A stretch of DNA of 59,623 nt. Source: a gamma proteobacterium symbiont of Taylorina sp. GTDB taxonomy: Bacteria > Pseudomonadota > Gammaproteobacteria > GRL18. This document shows positions 20,201 through 27,652 of this stretch, piece by piece. Location of the stretch: positions 1-59,623 of the forward strand of contig JAHXIV010000055.1 of NCBI GenBank assembly GCA_025655455.1, in the 5' to 3' direction. The translations under genes and the position numbers were made by a program. Below the pieces are notes generated by a model. That model saw only the letters and a list, made by a program, of their open reading frames with translations. It had not been told where the DNA came from and did not search any database. How positions within the stretch are numbered: position 1 is the stretch's first letter; every line of letters starts with the position of its first letter.

Positions 20201-20816
20201 GTCGGTCGATCATCGGCATACTAAAGCGAAGAGTCGGTTCATGTGGATAAGTGATCCTGCCGAATTCGCGATTAAGATCAAAGGGAGAGACAAAGATCGT
20301 TCCCGAACCCTGTGCCATGGTTCGGATAAAATAGTGGCGATGTTTTTTATTCTGCATCCTGTTCTCGGCAACGATGTTCACCTTTTTGACTGTATCATCA
20401 TAATCGAGGCGAATCCTTTCCTGTCCGTCAGAGCCTATAAAGCGTAGCCGGGCATAACGTTTTTTGGAATAGAGAAACGATTCAAAGGCATTATTGGTCA
20501 TATTTTTCCAGCGTTCCACCTTACCCATTTCACCAATATCATGCCACTCTATATAGCGTCTCAGGGCATAAAAATCATTGAGAAACTTAAGATCCGGAAT
20601 ACTGCTGCTCAGATAAGCATCCAGTGTGGAAGTTAATTTATCAACATCTTCCTGTGACTTGTCAATACTGTTTTTTACATAGGCCTGCCGGGCATTGTCA
20701 TAACCGAAATAGCCGATAATACTGACAGAAACAAGAAGAGTGAGCAAAAAAAGTACACCAATGCGCGTGATCACTTTGTTTTTTATGGTAGGAATATACT
20801 GATTCAATACGTTCAT
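17253..20816 (-). CDS. Giant hybrid sensor kinase (dCache, repeated HAMP, GAF, HisKA, HATPase, REC)
   Basis: The product is 1187 residues. Transmembrane helix 1 (about 18-37), a ~290-residue periplasmic dCache-type sensor (RLRFIGSDGQERIRLDYDD, YYLLNKKGYFLYHPD), and helix 2 (about 333-352) come first. A chain of HAMP-like units (about 355-560) has recurring blocks such as NAIAIGDFSRDFSLRGGRDE. Then come GAF (about 575-730), a long coiled coil, HisKA ([12 protein letters not shown], His near 803), ATPase (DTGIGIA, GTGLGLS) and a C-terminal receiver with Asp near 1112 in LILMDIMMPKMDG. Serial HAMP units are known in methyl-accepting and osmosensing kinases as signal relays. It sits between the output-less sensor genes upstream and the CheB-CheR gene downstream, with a 3-base gap to the upstream gene, and is the obvious hub of this operon. 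Confidence 0.92.
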   Translation of the reverse strand: MNVLNQYIPTIKNKVITRIGVLFLLTLLVSVSIIGYFGYDNARQAYVKNSIDKSQEDVDKLTSTLDAYLSSSIPDLKFLNDFYALRRYIEWHDIGEMGKVERWKNMTNNAFESFLYSKKRYARLRFIGSDGQERIRLDYDDTVKKVNIVAENRMQNKKHRHYFIRTMAQGSGTIFVSPFDLNREFGRITYPHEPTLRFSMPMIDRHGDHKGIIVINLLGDRLIELIRSFDKKVAQDNYYLLNKKGYFLYHPDQSKMFGFDLGSDETFEAHYPVAFAEMMEKDKGTLIENGQVISYHRIYPGGAVNEHYLLVVNTISQHYALQKLRDFELAFIGLSLLILVAIIFLMRKLYYTLSPLQIVSEQLGELAIGNIPDSRISYDSNDEVGQIVNSTKVLIESIRSTILQANAIAEGDFSKEILIHSEDDQLNQALNAMTRRLRTIAELSDAIARGETGRKLKQSGENDQLAESLNRMINYLDEISKITNAIAIGDFSRDFSLRGGRDELGRSINQMLDNLREVLQQTAQIADGDFHTVIKPRSDNDQLSAALIKMTSVLESNKKQAEKENFIKDGISELNRTLSSDIAAEMIAKESITHLCRYLQAASGVIYYYDEKNNNLRQQASFAFSQREKFNNRIVLGEGVVGQVALEQEPILLQSVTRKDYSIETGMHSTAPAVTYTFALLHEKNLIGVAEVASLNLFSEAQIELMNQAASVIATFVMSSEQNSKIKELLDKSQRDYEETQMKSEELQQTNVQMEEQAQQLQMQAKDMKEQNLVLTVAKADLDKQAKELKLASQYKSEFLANMSHELRTPLNSIILLSKMLRDGLENKEQGKKAEVIHNAGNDLLLLINDILDLSKIEAGQMELNIVESSSTQISQSLQELFNPIAEDRGLEFIIHDELNSSFEIDVTKVMQVLKNLLSNAFKFTKKGSVTLHLYSKNEQLNFAVSDTGIGIAQDKLEHIFGAFKQVDGTITREYGGTGLGLSISLRFAELLNGKLIVESIEEQGSLFLLSIPGQNLNNKQSPSTEEEVSISNSKSELLAVDAAEKMHEDEIEYSKKHRFEGNTLLLVDDDSRNIFTLSALFQDAGAQTLHALNGQEALDLLNDESDAIDLILMDIMMPKMDGYEAIERIRQNKKYINIPIIAVTAKAMNRDKQKCLDIGANDYVTKPINEKTLMQLSRLWIDKMGH

Positions 20817-20819
20817 AAT

Positions 20820-21806
20820 CTACCTTAATGTCACGATCTGGTTTATTTTCAGCAGCGACCATCCCAGCAGTTGATTGGCATCAGCCGGTGTTTTCTGGGT
20901 ATAGTATTGAGCTGCCTGTGTAATCACATGCCGAATACCAAGAGTGGCTTTGATCACCTGAAGCTCCGCAAGAATAACCTGTGTCAGTTCAAATACATCT
21001 GCGGGATTTGGTTCATCCTGAAAAAAGACCGAAGCATCCACACCTTCTATGCCGATACCCTGTTCGAGTTCAGAGAGTTTTCCCAGCAGAAATAAAGCCG
21101 TCAGCTGCGTATCTCCCGGTGTCACCTTGAGCAATTTTTCCGGAGGAATGGTCAAATCCCTGATCAGGAGCTTACTAAGAATCGTATTGACATCCTCATA
21201 GATACGCATGGCTTCTCCAAAGACGTAGGAAGGAGTAAACTCACTGCCATTGATCACATCCAGCAGTGCTGAAACTTCCTTCAGCTTATTATAAACATCC
21301 ATCGGCTGTTTATTTGAAAATTTTTCCAGTGAAGAGATCTCGCCCTCAATACCGAGGCGAAATCTGACGATCCGCAGTTCCGTCAGGATACGCTGAGTCT
21401 GTTCATAGACCAATATCGGATCCATATTAAGTACCGGTTCCATATTGACCGGCTCGATGATCGGCAGGCTATTGATACGACGCAGGATATTAATCTTGAC
21501 AATAATTTCATAGGTTTTCTGCCAGACATGACGAGGCTTTAGCTGAGCTTTACGAATCTCGCGAAATTCTGCTTTTTGACTAATACCGAAAAAATTGCGA
21601 ATAATAAACAGCTCTTTTTCGATCTGCATGACCTGAGCATAAACATCCGAAGTCGTTGCTAATCCTTCATCGACCTCTCCACCCAGGAGCAGTATTGGAC
21701 AAAATAGTAAAATAATCATCAGTGACAAAACTTTCATATTTTGGTTGATGGCTCTTCTCACTCGGCTGGCGGCTCTCATTAACGATCGGTTTAAGGTATT
21801 AAGCAT
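20820..21806 (-). CDS. Secreted helical-repeat protein of unknown function
   Basis: The product is 328 residues. The start at 21806 is supported by TGAGGAAAAAAG just before the ATG. It gives a long basic N-region and then a hydrophobic core (MIILLFCPILLLG), so export to the periplasm is likely. The rest is helical and built from about five imperfect ~55-residue units with a recurring pattern P.DVY..T..I..EL..IR..LGI (for example PVLVYEQTQRILTELRIVR and NPADVFELTQVILAELQVIK). I do not recognise a named family. The gene overlaps the upstream membrane sensor by eight bases and precedes the hybrid kinase by three, so it is probably a periplasmic component of the same sensory assembly. Confidence 0.75.
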   Translation of the reverse strand: MLNTLNRSLMRAASRVRRAINQNMKVLSLMIILLFCPILLLGGEVDEGLATTSDVYAQVMQIEKELFIIRNFFGISQKAEFREIRKAQLKPRHVWQKTYEIIVKINILRRINSLPIIEPVNMEPVLNMDPILVYEQTQRILTELRIVRFRLGIEGEISSLEKFSNKQPMDVYNKLKEVSALLDVINGSEFTPSYVFGEAMRIYEDVNTILSKLLIRDLTIPPEKLLKVTPGDTQLTALFLLGKLSELEQGIGIEGVDASVFFQDEPNPADVFELTQVILAELQVIKATLGIRHVITQAAQYYTQKTPADANQLLGWSLLKINQIVTLR

Positions 21807-22767
21807 CTTTTTTCCTCAGCACTCGCAAAACAAAAAATAGTATAGTCAATATTGACAGCAATAATATCACCAGTAAAACAGAACCCATAAAATGAGTTTG
21901 CTGCTTTATTTTGTCCATTGATTGTTGTATAGCTTTATGTGACTGCTCAAGTACATTGTCTGACTGCAATTGCATTTTTTCCAATAAACTGTTGAGTTGC
22001 TGGTTCATTTTCAGCCATCGATTGGATGATATTTCATATTTCATGGCAGCACCCATAAAGCGTTTTGTCTTGAGTTTCTCAAAATCGTTATCGGCCAGTT
22101 CCCTGAGGAATAGCATATCTTTCTTCATGGCGTCAAAATTAAGCCTGATGCTATGGATTGTCTTCTCTTTACGTGTCTGGATATATTCTTTCTGGTGCAG
22201 CCTGATCTGTGTAGCATTGATCCAGATACGCATTGAGGTATTAAGCCGCTGCAGGATCTGAAAATCCTTATTAGTCTTGTGAGCACCAAATTTATCCTGC
22301 ACATAATCAGCAACCTCATCGATAATAATCTTTCCCTGTTCTTCCAGTTTAAGTTTGATCTCTATCAGCTCCTCGATAATGAAAATACTTTCAAGATAGT
22401 GCTGTTGATATTTTAGCGTGGATTCCCTGATAATGTTTGATTTTGTATGAGAATTCTCTACCTCTGTGATATTTTTATCAAACATATCAAGTAGTTGTAT
22501 AATATTTTTTATATTGCTGTGTATCAGATCATTGAACTCATTGACCTTGCTCAGATTGTTAATATTAAGCAGCGTGTTTTTCTCACTCTCAAGCATTTCA
22601 TGAGCATTGTGCGCAGTACCGACTGCCTGGAGTGTCTCTTCAAATTTTCTGTTGCTCATACTCAGGGTATAGAAGGAGATAAGGACAATCAATAGATTAA
22701 AGCTAATGGCTAAAACAGCCAGCCAGATGACTGTATTTGACCTTTTATTCATCATGCGATTTTTCAT
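21799..22767 (-). CDS. Membrane-anchored periplasmic helical sensor without output domain
   Basis: The product is 322 residues. An N-terminal transmembrane helix (about 12-35) is followed by a ~250-residue all-helical region and a second transmembrane helix near the C-terminus (about 295-315), ending in a short basic tail (LRVLRKKDA). This is the layout of the sensor half of a chemoreceptor or kinase (four-helix or HBM-like), but nothing follows the second helix. No frameshift is visible and the stop overlaps the start of the next gene with a good ribosome site, so the truncation appears natural. Its start lies 23 bases inside the upstream gene. I infer a helper subunit that works with the hybrid kinase at 17253-20816. 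Start at ATG 22767 (GGGTGA upstream); ATGs at 22755 and 22752 are possible. Confidence 0.75.
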   Translation of the reverse strand: MKNRMMNKRSNTVIWLAVLAISFNLLIVLISFYTLSMSNRKFEETLQAVGTAHNAHEMLESEKNTLLNINNLSKVNEFNDLIHSNIKNIIQLLDMFDKNITEVENSHTKSNIIRESTLKYQQHYLESIFIIEELIEIKLKLEEQGKIIIDEVADYVQDKFGAHKTNKDFQILQRLNTSMRIWINATQIRLHQKEYIQTRKEKTIHSIRLNFDAMKKDMLFLRELADNDFEKLKTKRFMGAAMKYEISSNRWLKMNQQLNSLLEKMQLQSDNVLEQSHKAIQQSMDKIKQQTHFMGSVLLVILLLSILTILFFVLRVLRKKDA

Positions 22768-23905
22768 TGATCACCCGCTCTACAATCTGGATGTTTTTAT
22801 TAATGGCTGCTGCAATCTCAGAAAACTCATCTTTGCCTCTAATACTTATAGGCTCAATGGTACTGGTTTTATGGGTGAGGAAATCCAAAAATGACAAGGT
22901 TCCTTTTTTAAGTTCCTCAAGAGAATGAATAATCATTTTAGGTACGGAGACAGCAATAAACAAACCAATAACAACCGACAGAATGGAGATAATGACCATC
23001 ATTATCATTGACCGCTGGTTTTGTATCACCAGTTCTGGTCCCATGCTATCCTGTATGGCTTTAATTTCCAGCTTAATATCTTCGGTTAATTTAGCAATTT
23101 CAGGACCCAAAATATTCAGGCTGTCAATCACCACATTTCTTTTTAGAATAATATTTTTTACTTTGTAAAATGTCGCTTCATAAGTTCTCGCTTTGCTAAA
23201 AGCCTCTTTGAGCAGCTGTAAACGGATGGGATCTTCAATATTATGCTGCATCGTATAAAAATCAGCGTACATATTATTGAACTCCACAGTCACCCGATCA
23301 GCAGCAGAAAGCTCATTGGTCTCTAAAAACTTGGTCACATAAAGTCTGGCCAGAAGTAGATTGCGCAGTGCCAGACCAGAGACCTGAGCAGAAGTCGAGA
23401 AGGTATCCAGGGCAACATTGTCTTCATGTGCTTGCCGCATAATCTTGCTGAGCAGCTGCTCTATGCGTTTTCCTTCAACATTCAGACCCTGTTCCACCAA
23501 AGCATTACGCTGATTCATAAAACTTTCAACGGTGCGAAAATAAGTCCGGTACTGTTTTAATTCAGAGTCAATTTCATCGATGGCTTTAGCACGATTAGGA
23601 TCGTTGATTTCCTGTTGAGCCACATCAATAAAGGTACGCACTTTGTCATAGTAGAAATCAAATTCCACCACATCCTTATGAGAGCCAGTGAAAAAAAAGT
23701 CTTTGGCATTCATTCTAACCATCAGCATATTGGCCTGCACCCTTCCCATCAGGTTAGTATCCCTGGCCATCTCACGATAAAGAGTAAATTGCTCTGCTGT
23801 GTTGAAAGAAGAGGAAACAGAAACATATCCTGAGATGATGATTAGCAGGATAATCAGAGTAAAACCATAATGTAGTCTTTGTTTGACAGATAAACGTGAA
23901 AACAT
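22745..23905 (-). CDS. HBM-type sensor with HAMP but no output domain
   Basis: The product is 386 residues. Transmembrane helix 1 (about 10-30) leads to a long helical periplasmic domain that resembles the helical bimodular (HBM) sensors of chemoreceptors (MLMVRMNAKDFFFTGSHKD, LALRNLLLARLYVTKFLET). Then come transmembrane helix 2 (about 293-315) and a HAMP-like linker (ISIRGKDEFSEIAAAINK). Known HBM sensors bind small organic acids and continue into a methyl-accepting or kinase domain. This one stops some 15 residues after HAMP. It is 24 bases downstream of the PhnD-like gene and overlaps the next sensor by 23 bases. Together they look like a split receptor whose output is supplied by another gene. 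Confidence 0.8.
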   Translation of the reverse strand: MFSRLSVKQRLHYGFTLIILLIIISGYVSVSSSFNTAEQFTLYREMARDTNLMGRVQANMLMVRMNAKDFFFTGSHKDVVEFDFYYDKVRTFIDVAQQEINDPNRAKAIDEIDSELKQYRTYFRTVESFMNQRNALVEQGLNVEGKRIEQLLSKIMRQAHEDNVALDTFSTSAQVSGLALRNLLLARLYVTKFLETNELSAADRVTVEFNNMYADFYTMQHNIEDPIRLQLLKEAFSKARTYEATFYKVKNIILKRNVVIDSLNILGPEIAKLTEDIKLEIKAIQDSMGPELVIQNQRSMIMMVIISILSVVIGLFIAVSVPKMIIHSLEELKKGTLSFLDFLTHKTSTIEPISIRGKDEFSEIAAAINKNIQIVERVINEKSHDE

Positions 23906-23929
23906 AGTATGCCTTTTTATTGCTTTGTT

Positions 23930-25156
23930 TTATTTGCTCGAAAGAACATCTAATACCACTTCATTACCTTTTTGCCCGACCACTTTAGCACTTATCATTA
24001 TGGCCTGACCCATTTCAATATTGCCGGTATTGATTAAATAGACTTTATGACGATTTTCTACTTCTAATACCAGTACATTTTCAGCTCTGGCCCAATTATT
24101 ATTATAATTAAAGCGTTTAATTTTATCGACAGGCTTACCATAGACATTGACTATTTTACCCACTAAATTATTTCTGATAATCGTGATTAAATCATCTTTT
24201 TCTATATCTATTGAATAAGCAAAGGCATATATTTTATTAAGATCCCTTTTTTGAGTCAGAATTGTAAATATCTTTTCATCATAAAAACGTGAGGAGGTAC
24301 TTTCCGTAAAAGTGACCTCTCTGATGGGATCATAATCACTATCCGATAATATTTCAAAACCCGCATAGGGGAAATCAGCAGCAACGATTTCTGGAGGGAC
24401 TATTAATAAGGCTGCAATTATTTTGGCCAATAAATCCTGACTTAGCTGATGATTTGAAACCAGAGCCAGATTGGTAATCGGTCCCAGTTTAACGATAGTT
24501 TTAAAAATATCTCCATGTTTTTTTATCGCAGTTGATAAATTGACATCATAGGTAGAACCAGCATTAATCTCTCTATTGGCCAGCATATCGGTCAGTTTTG
24601 CATGACTACCAGCGAAAATCAGCTCTGAAAAATAACGTTCCGGTTGAATTCTTTTTTTATAAAAATACACTCTGGGGAATTTATAACCACTGGTGGACTC
24701 TTTCGAAGCATAGGCAAATCTGGTATTAATTAAATCTTTTAGATTTTTATAAGGAGAGTCTTTCAGGGTGATGATATGGCCATAGTAATAGGATTGTTTT
24801 ATACCATGTTCTAATGTTTGCGCAGTGGCCAGATATTGAATATCGGGATATTTCCTTTTGGCTTCGACATAGGCTGTGCCGCCAAATAAAGCAATCTGAA
24901 CTTTATTGTCATTTAAACGATCAGCCAGTTCAGCATTGTCTTTTGCAAGATAGAGTTTGACTGGTTGACCCAACTCTCTGGATAAATATTCCATGAATGG
25001 TTTAAAACCGCTTTCAATGATATTTTTTTCATAAATAGGTGGAAAACCAAATACGATGCTTTCTTGTTCATAGATAGTTTTAGCATGACTTTGTTTTATA
25101 TAGAGCGGATTAATAGCCAATACAAGTAATAAAAAACTGAGGGCAATGTGTTTCAT
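23930..25156 (-). CDS. PhnD-like periplasmic binding protein with C-terminal extension
   Basis: The product is 408 residues with a cleavable signal peptide (about 1-25, ending SHA-KT). Residues ~33-290 are a PhnD-type binding domain: FGFPPIYEKNIIESGFKPFM, QIALFGGTAY, SPYKNLKDLINTRFAYASK. The last ~110 residues are strand-rich (GKIVNVYGKPVDKI, VVGQKGNEVVLDVL), are not part of the usual fold, and are of unknown role. This is the first gene of the long minus-strand run, and no ABC transporter partner is present. The next two genes are output-less sensors, which makes a ligand-presenting role likely. A GGGAAAAG precedes the ATG and a TATAAT hexamer lies about 30 bases further upstream without a clear -35. 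Confidence 0.82.
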   Translation of the reverse strand: MKHIALSFLLLVLAINPLYIKQSHAKTIYEQESIVFGFPPIYEKNIIESGFKPFMEYLSRELGQPVKLYLAKDNAELADRLNDNKVQIALFGGTAYVEAKRKYPDIQYLATAQTLEHGIKQSYYYGHIITLKDSPYKNLKDLINTRFAYASKESTSGYKFPRVYFYKKRIQPERYFSELIFAGSHAKLTDMLANREINAGSTYDVNLSTAIKKHGDIFKTIVKLGPITNLALVSNHQLSQDLLAKIIAALLIVPPEIVAADFPYAGFEILSDSDYDPIREVTFTESTSSRFYDEKIFTILTQKRDLNKIYAFAYSIDIEKDDLITIIRNNLVGKIVNVYGKPVDKIKRFNYNNNWARAENVLVLEVENRHKVYLINTGNIEMGQAIMISAKVVGQKGNEVVLDVLSSK

Positions 25157-25259
25157 AAACTTTTCCCAATATTCTTTCTTTACAGGATTATACTTACATT
25201 TTAGTATAAAATTACATCATAAAAAAGAATTTTCTTAGGTTTAAGTATCATACCCATCT

Positions 25260-25871
25260 TTATAAAGCACCACTGCTTTGCAATAAGCTATAAACCGCTT
25301 CTGCCATCAGCCGATAACCTTCCTTATTAGGATGTATTCTGTCTGATTTAAGTTGCTTATCACTTAAGATTTCCGAAAGTATATCCAGATTAACAGGCAC
25401 TTGATCTGCACTGGCTACCTGTTCATAAATTGCAGCACTTTCAAGAGAAAGTAAACCAAAAGTGGGCACACCTAACATCACCACCTTAATATCCCGTTGT
25501 TTGGCCATTGCAATCATTTGCTTTAAATTGTCGGCTGTGTGCTGCCTGGGAAAATTACGCAGAATATCGTTCCCGCCATGAATTAAAATCATCAGTTGTG
25601 GTTGATTGTTATCTAATAGAGCCGGAAGTCTTTGTAAACCATCACGACTGAGTTCGCCCGGAATACCTTCATTAATCACTTCATAGCCAGTCAACTGCTG
25701 CAGAACAGAAGGATAACTGGAAGCTTCACTGGTACCGGTTCCATAGGTCAGACTATCACCAAATGCCAGAATAACCGCATCGTCAGATAGAGATGAAAAA
25801 GTTTTTTCTGTTTCACTATCCCCACAGGCCATTAAAAAAACAAAAAAACAGCCTGCTAATAATTTTTTCAT
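25260..25871 (-). CDS. Arylesterase / TesA-type GDSL hydrolase, lipoprotein
   Basis: The product is 203 residues. The signal peptide ends in LMACG, a lipobox, so the enzyme is probably lipid-anchored rather than free in the periplasm like E. coli TesA. All SGNH blocks are present: AFGDSLTYGTG (nucleophile Ser), NEGIPGELS (Gly), ILIHGGNDILR (Asn) and DRIHPNKEGY (Asp-His). The length fits TesA-like enzymes, which cleave acyl esters and thioesters. GAGGT lies seven bases before the ATG. It is divergent from the octahaem cytochrome gene and separated from it by 95 bases. Confidence 0.9.
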   Translation of the reverse strand: MKKLLAGCFFVFLMACGDSETEKTFSSLSDDAVILAFGDSLTYGTGTSEASSYPSVLQQLTGYEVINEGIPGELSRDGLQRLPALLDNNQPQLMILIHGGNDILRNFPRQHTADNLKQMIAMAKQRDIKVVMLGVPTFGLLSLESAAIYEQVASADQVPVNLDILSEILSDKQLKSDRIHPNKEGYRLMAEAVYSLLQSSGAL

Positions 25872-25901
25872 TGATATACCTCATTGTTTAAAAATGTAAC
25901 T

Positions 25902-25930
25902 TTGATATAGTAATTCCACTTCACTTCAAT
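25902..25930 (+). promoter_or_regulatory. Possible sigma70-type promoter of the octahaem cytochrome operon
   Basis: TTGATA (25902-25907) and TTCAAT (25925-25930) are separated by 17 bases and lie 36 bases before the start codon. The -10 is only 4/6 and overlaps the tandem 10-base repeats at 25921-25950, so this is a weak prediction. Confidence 0.3.
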
Positions 25931-25950
25931 TCACTTCAATTTACTTTAAT
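25921..25950. repeat. Three tandem 10-base repeats in the cytochrome promoter region
   Basis: The units are TCACTTCAAT, TCACTTCAAT and TTACTTTAAT, head to tail, directly in front of the cytochrome gene. One-helical-turn spacing suits a regulator bound side by side on one face of DNA, but the repeat could also be neutral slippage. Confidence 0.6.
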
Positions 25951-25966
25951 TCGTAGGGATTCGTCT

Positions 25967-27652
25967 ATGTATCGTACAATTAATATACCCTTCATAACAA
26001 CACTACTGAGCATTCTTTTTCTTGCTAATGTTTACGCCAATACCAATGACCCGAAAATTGAAATGGGAATTTCTGAATATTCCAAAACCGATCAGGAACA
26101 TCGCACAGCAAAAAAGAACTCTGATAAAAAGAAAAAAAGTAAGTCAACCACTGATCACTCCCAACTAAAAGAATTGACAGGTCCGTTTTTCAGCGGACCT
26201 GAAGTGACTAAGGTCTGTTTGGAATGTCACAATGAAGCAGGTCATCAGTTTATGCAGAATAAACACTGGACCTGGGATTATAAGCATCCCAAAACCGGGC
26301 AGCATCTGGGTAAAAGTGTGTTGATTAATAATTTTTGTACCAATGCCCGCGGCAATGAAGGCATGTGTGCCCAATGTCATGCCGGCTATAATATGACAGG
26401 CCCGGATTTTGACTTTAGCAAACAGGAAAACATGGATTGTCTGATTTGTCATGAATCTACCGGTACTTATTATAAAACACCCACCACAGAAGGTAATAAA
26501 GCCTGTTCTATTATGTTCAAAGGCAAGCCTGCCATTGAATGGGAAAAAGTGGCACAAAGTGTCACCATGCCGACTCGTAGTAATTGTGGAAAATGTCACT
26601 TTTATGGCGGCGGCGGTGATAATGTCAAGCATGGTGACTTATCTTCTGTACTATTTGCTCCCCCCAAAGAGGTGGATGTTCATATGAGTCAGGATGGCGG
26701 TGATTTTTCCTGTGTGACCTGTCATGTCGGTGAAGGACATGAATGGGTCGGTAGTCGTTATGAAATGACTGTGGATGATAAAGTTGGCACAGGAAAACCA
26801 GGTATGCCGCGTGAAACGGCTTCCTGTGTGAGTTGTCATAGTGACTCTCCTCATCCAATTGATTCGGTTACAGGAATTAAACTGAATAGTCATACAAAGA
26901 AAGTCGCTTGCGAAACTTGCCACATTCCAGCCATTGCACGGGGTGGAGTTGCCACAGAGGTCGACTGGGACTGGCGTACTATGGGCAAGTTAAAAAATGG
27001 TGAAGGTTATAAACTCAAGGAATATACTCAGGGTGACGGCCATCATCGTGCCACATATAAATCCATCAAGGGAAGCTTTACCTACGCAGAAGACCTTGAA
27101 CCCATGTATGCCTGGTTTGACGGTACGATGAATTATACCACTATTGAGACTAAATTTGATCCCGCTGAAGCACCCATTGATATCAATAGTTTCTCCGGTT
27201 CTCACGATGATCCCGGCTCCAGGATTTATCCCTTTAAATTAATGCATACCACACAACCATATGACAAAGGTAATAATACCCTGCCCTATATGAATCTATG
27301 GGGGAATGATGATAGTGCCTTATGGGGTAATTACGATTTTGGCAAAGCCATTGAGTCAGGCATGAAGAAAAATGGTATTCCCTATAGCGGTGAATGGGGC
27401 TTTATTGAAACCAATTCATACTGGCCTGTAAATCACATGGTGGCGCCTAAGGAGGATGCTCTGGAATGTGATGAATGTCATGCAAAAGAAGGTAGACTCA
27501 GTCATCTTAAAGGATTTTATATGCCCGGCAAAGGAGATAATAAAATGCTTGATATGATCGGCTTATTGGTTGTTTTAGGTACTCTTGGCGGCGTGCTTGG
27601 ACATGGTGCTATTCGCATAATTGCCACCAGAAGGAGAAAAAACAATGCCTGA
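25967..27652 (+). CDS. Octahaem cytochrome c, tetrathionate reductase (Otr) family, membrane-anchored
   Basis: The product is 561 residues with a signal peptide (cut near VYA-NT), then a Lys-rich low-complexity linker (about 35-62). Eight CXXCH haem sites run from about residue 84 (CLECH) through CAQCH, CLICH, CGKCH, CVTCH, CVSCH and CETCH to CDECH (about 501). This count and spacing fit the octahaem tetrathionate reductase family, which in Shewanella reduces tetrathionate and, in vitro, nitrite and hydroxylamine. A C-terminal transmembrane helix (about 528-548) with a basic tail anchors it, unlike the soluble Shewanella enzyme. The next gene, a cytochrome b, overlaps its end by eight bases and would supply quinol electrons. 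The substrate in vivo is uncertain. Confidence 0.88.
   Translation: MYRTINIPFITTLLSILFLANVYANTNDPKIEMGISEYSKTDQEHRTAKKNSDKKKKSKSTTDHSQLKELTGPFFSGPEVTKVCLECHNEAGHQFMQNKHWTWDYKHPKTGQHLGKSVLINNFCTNARGNEGMCAQCHAGYNMTGPDFDFSKQENMDCLICHESTGTYYKTPTTEGNKACSIMFKGKPAIEWEKVAQSVTMPTRSNCGKCHFYGGGGDNVKHGDLSSVLFAPPKEVDVHMSQDGGDFSCVTCHVGEGHEWVGSRYEMTVDDKVGTGKPGMPRETASCVSCHSDSPHPIDSVTGIKLNSHTKKVACETCHIPAIARGGVATEVDWDWRTMGKLKNGEGYKLKEYTQGDGHHRATYKSIKGSFTYAEDLEPMYAWFDGTMNYTTIETKFDPAEAPIDINSFSGSHDDPGSRIYPFKLMHTTQPYDKGNNTLPYMNLWGNDDSALWGNYDFGKAIESGMKKNGIPYSGEWGFIETNSYWPVNHMVAPKEDALECDECHAKEGRLSHLKGFYMPGKGDNKMLDMIGLLVVLGTLGGVLGHGAIRIIATRRRKNNA

Noticed and set aside
26500..26525. Ninth haem site in the octahaem cytochrome (NKACSIMFKG)
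   Set aside because: A single Cys without a CXXCH partner; not a haem-attachment motif.
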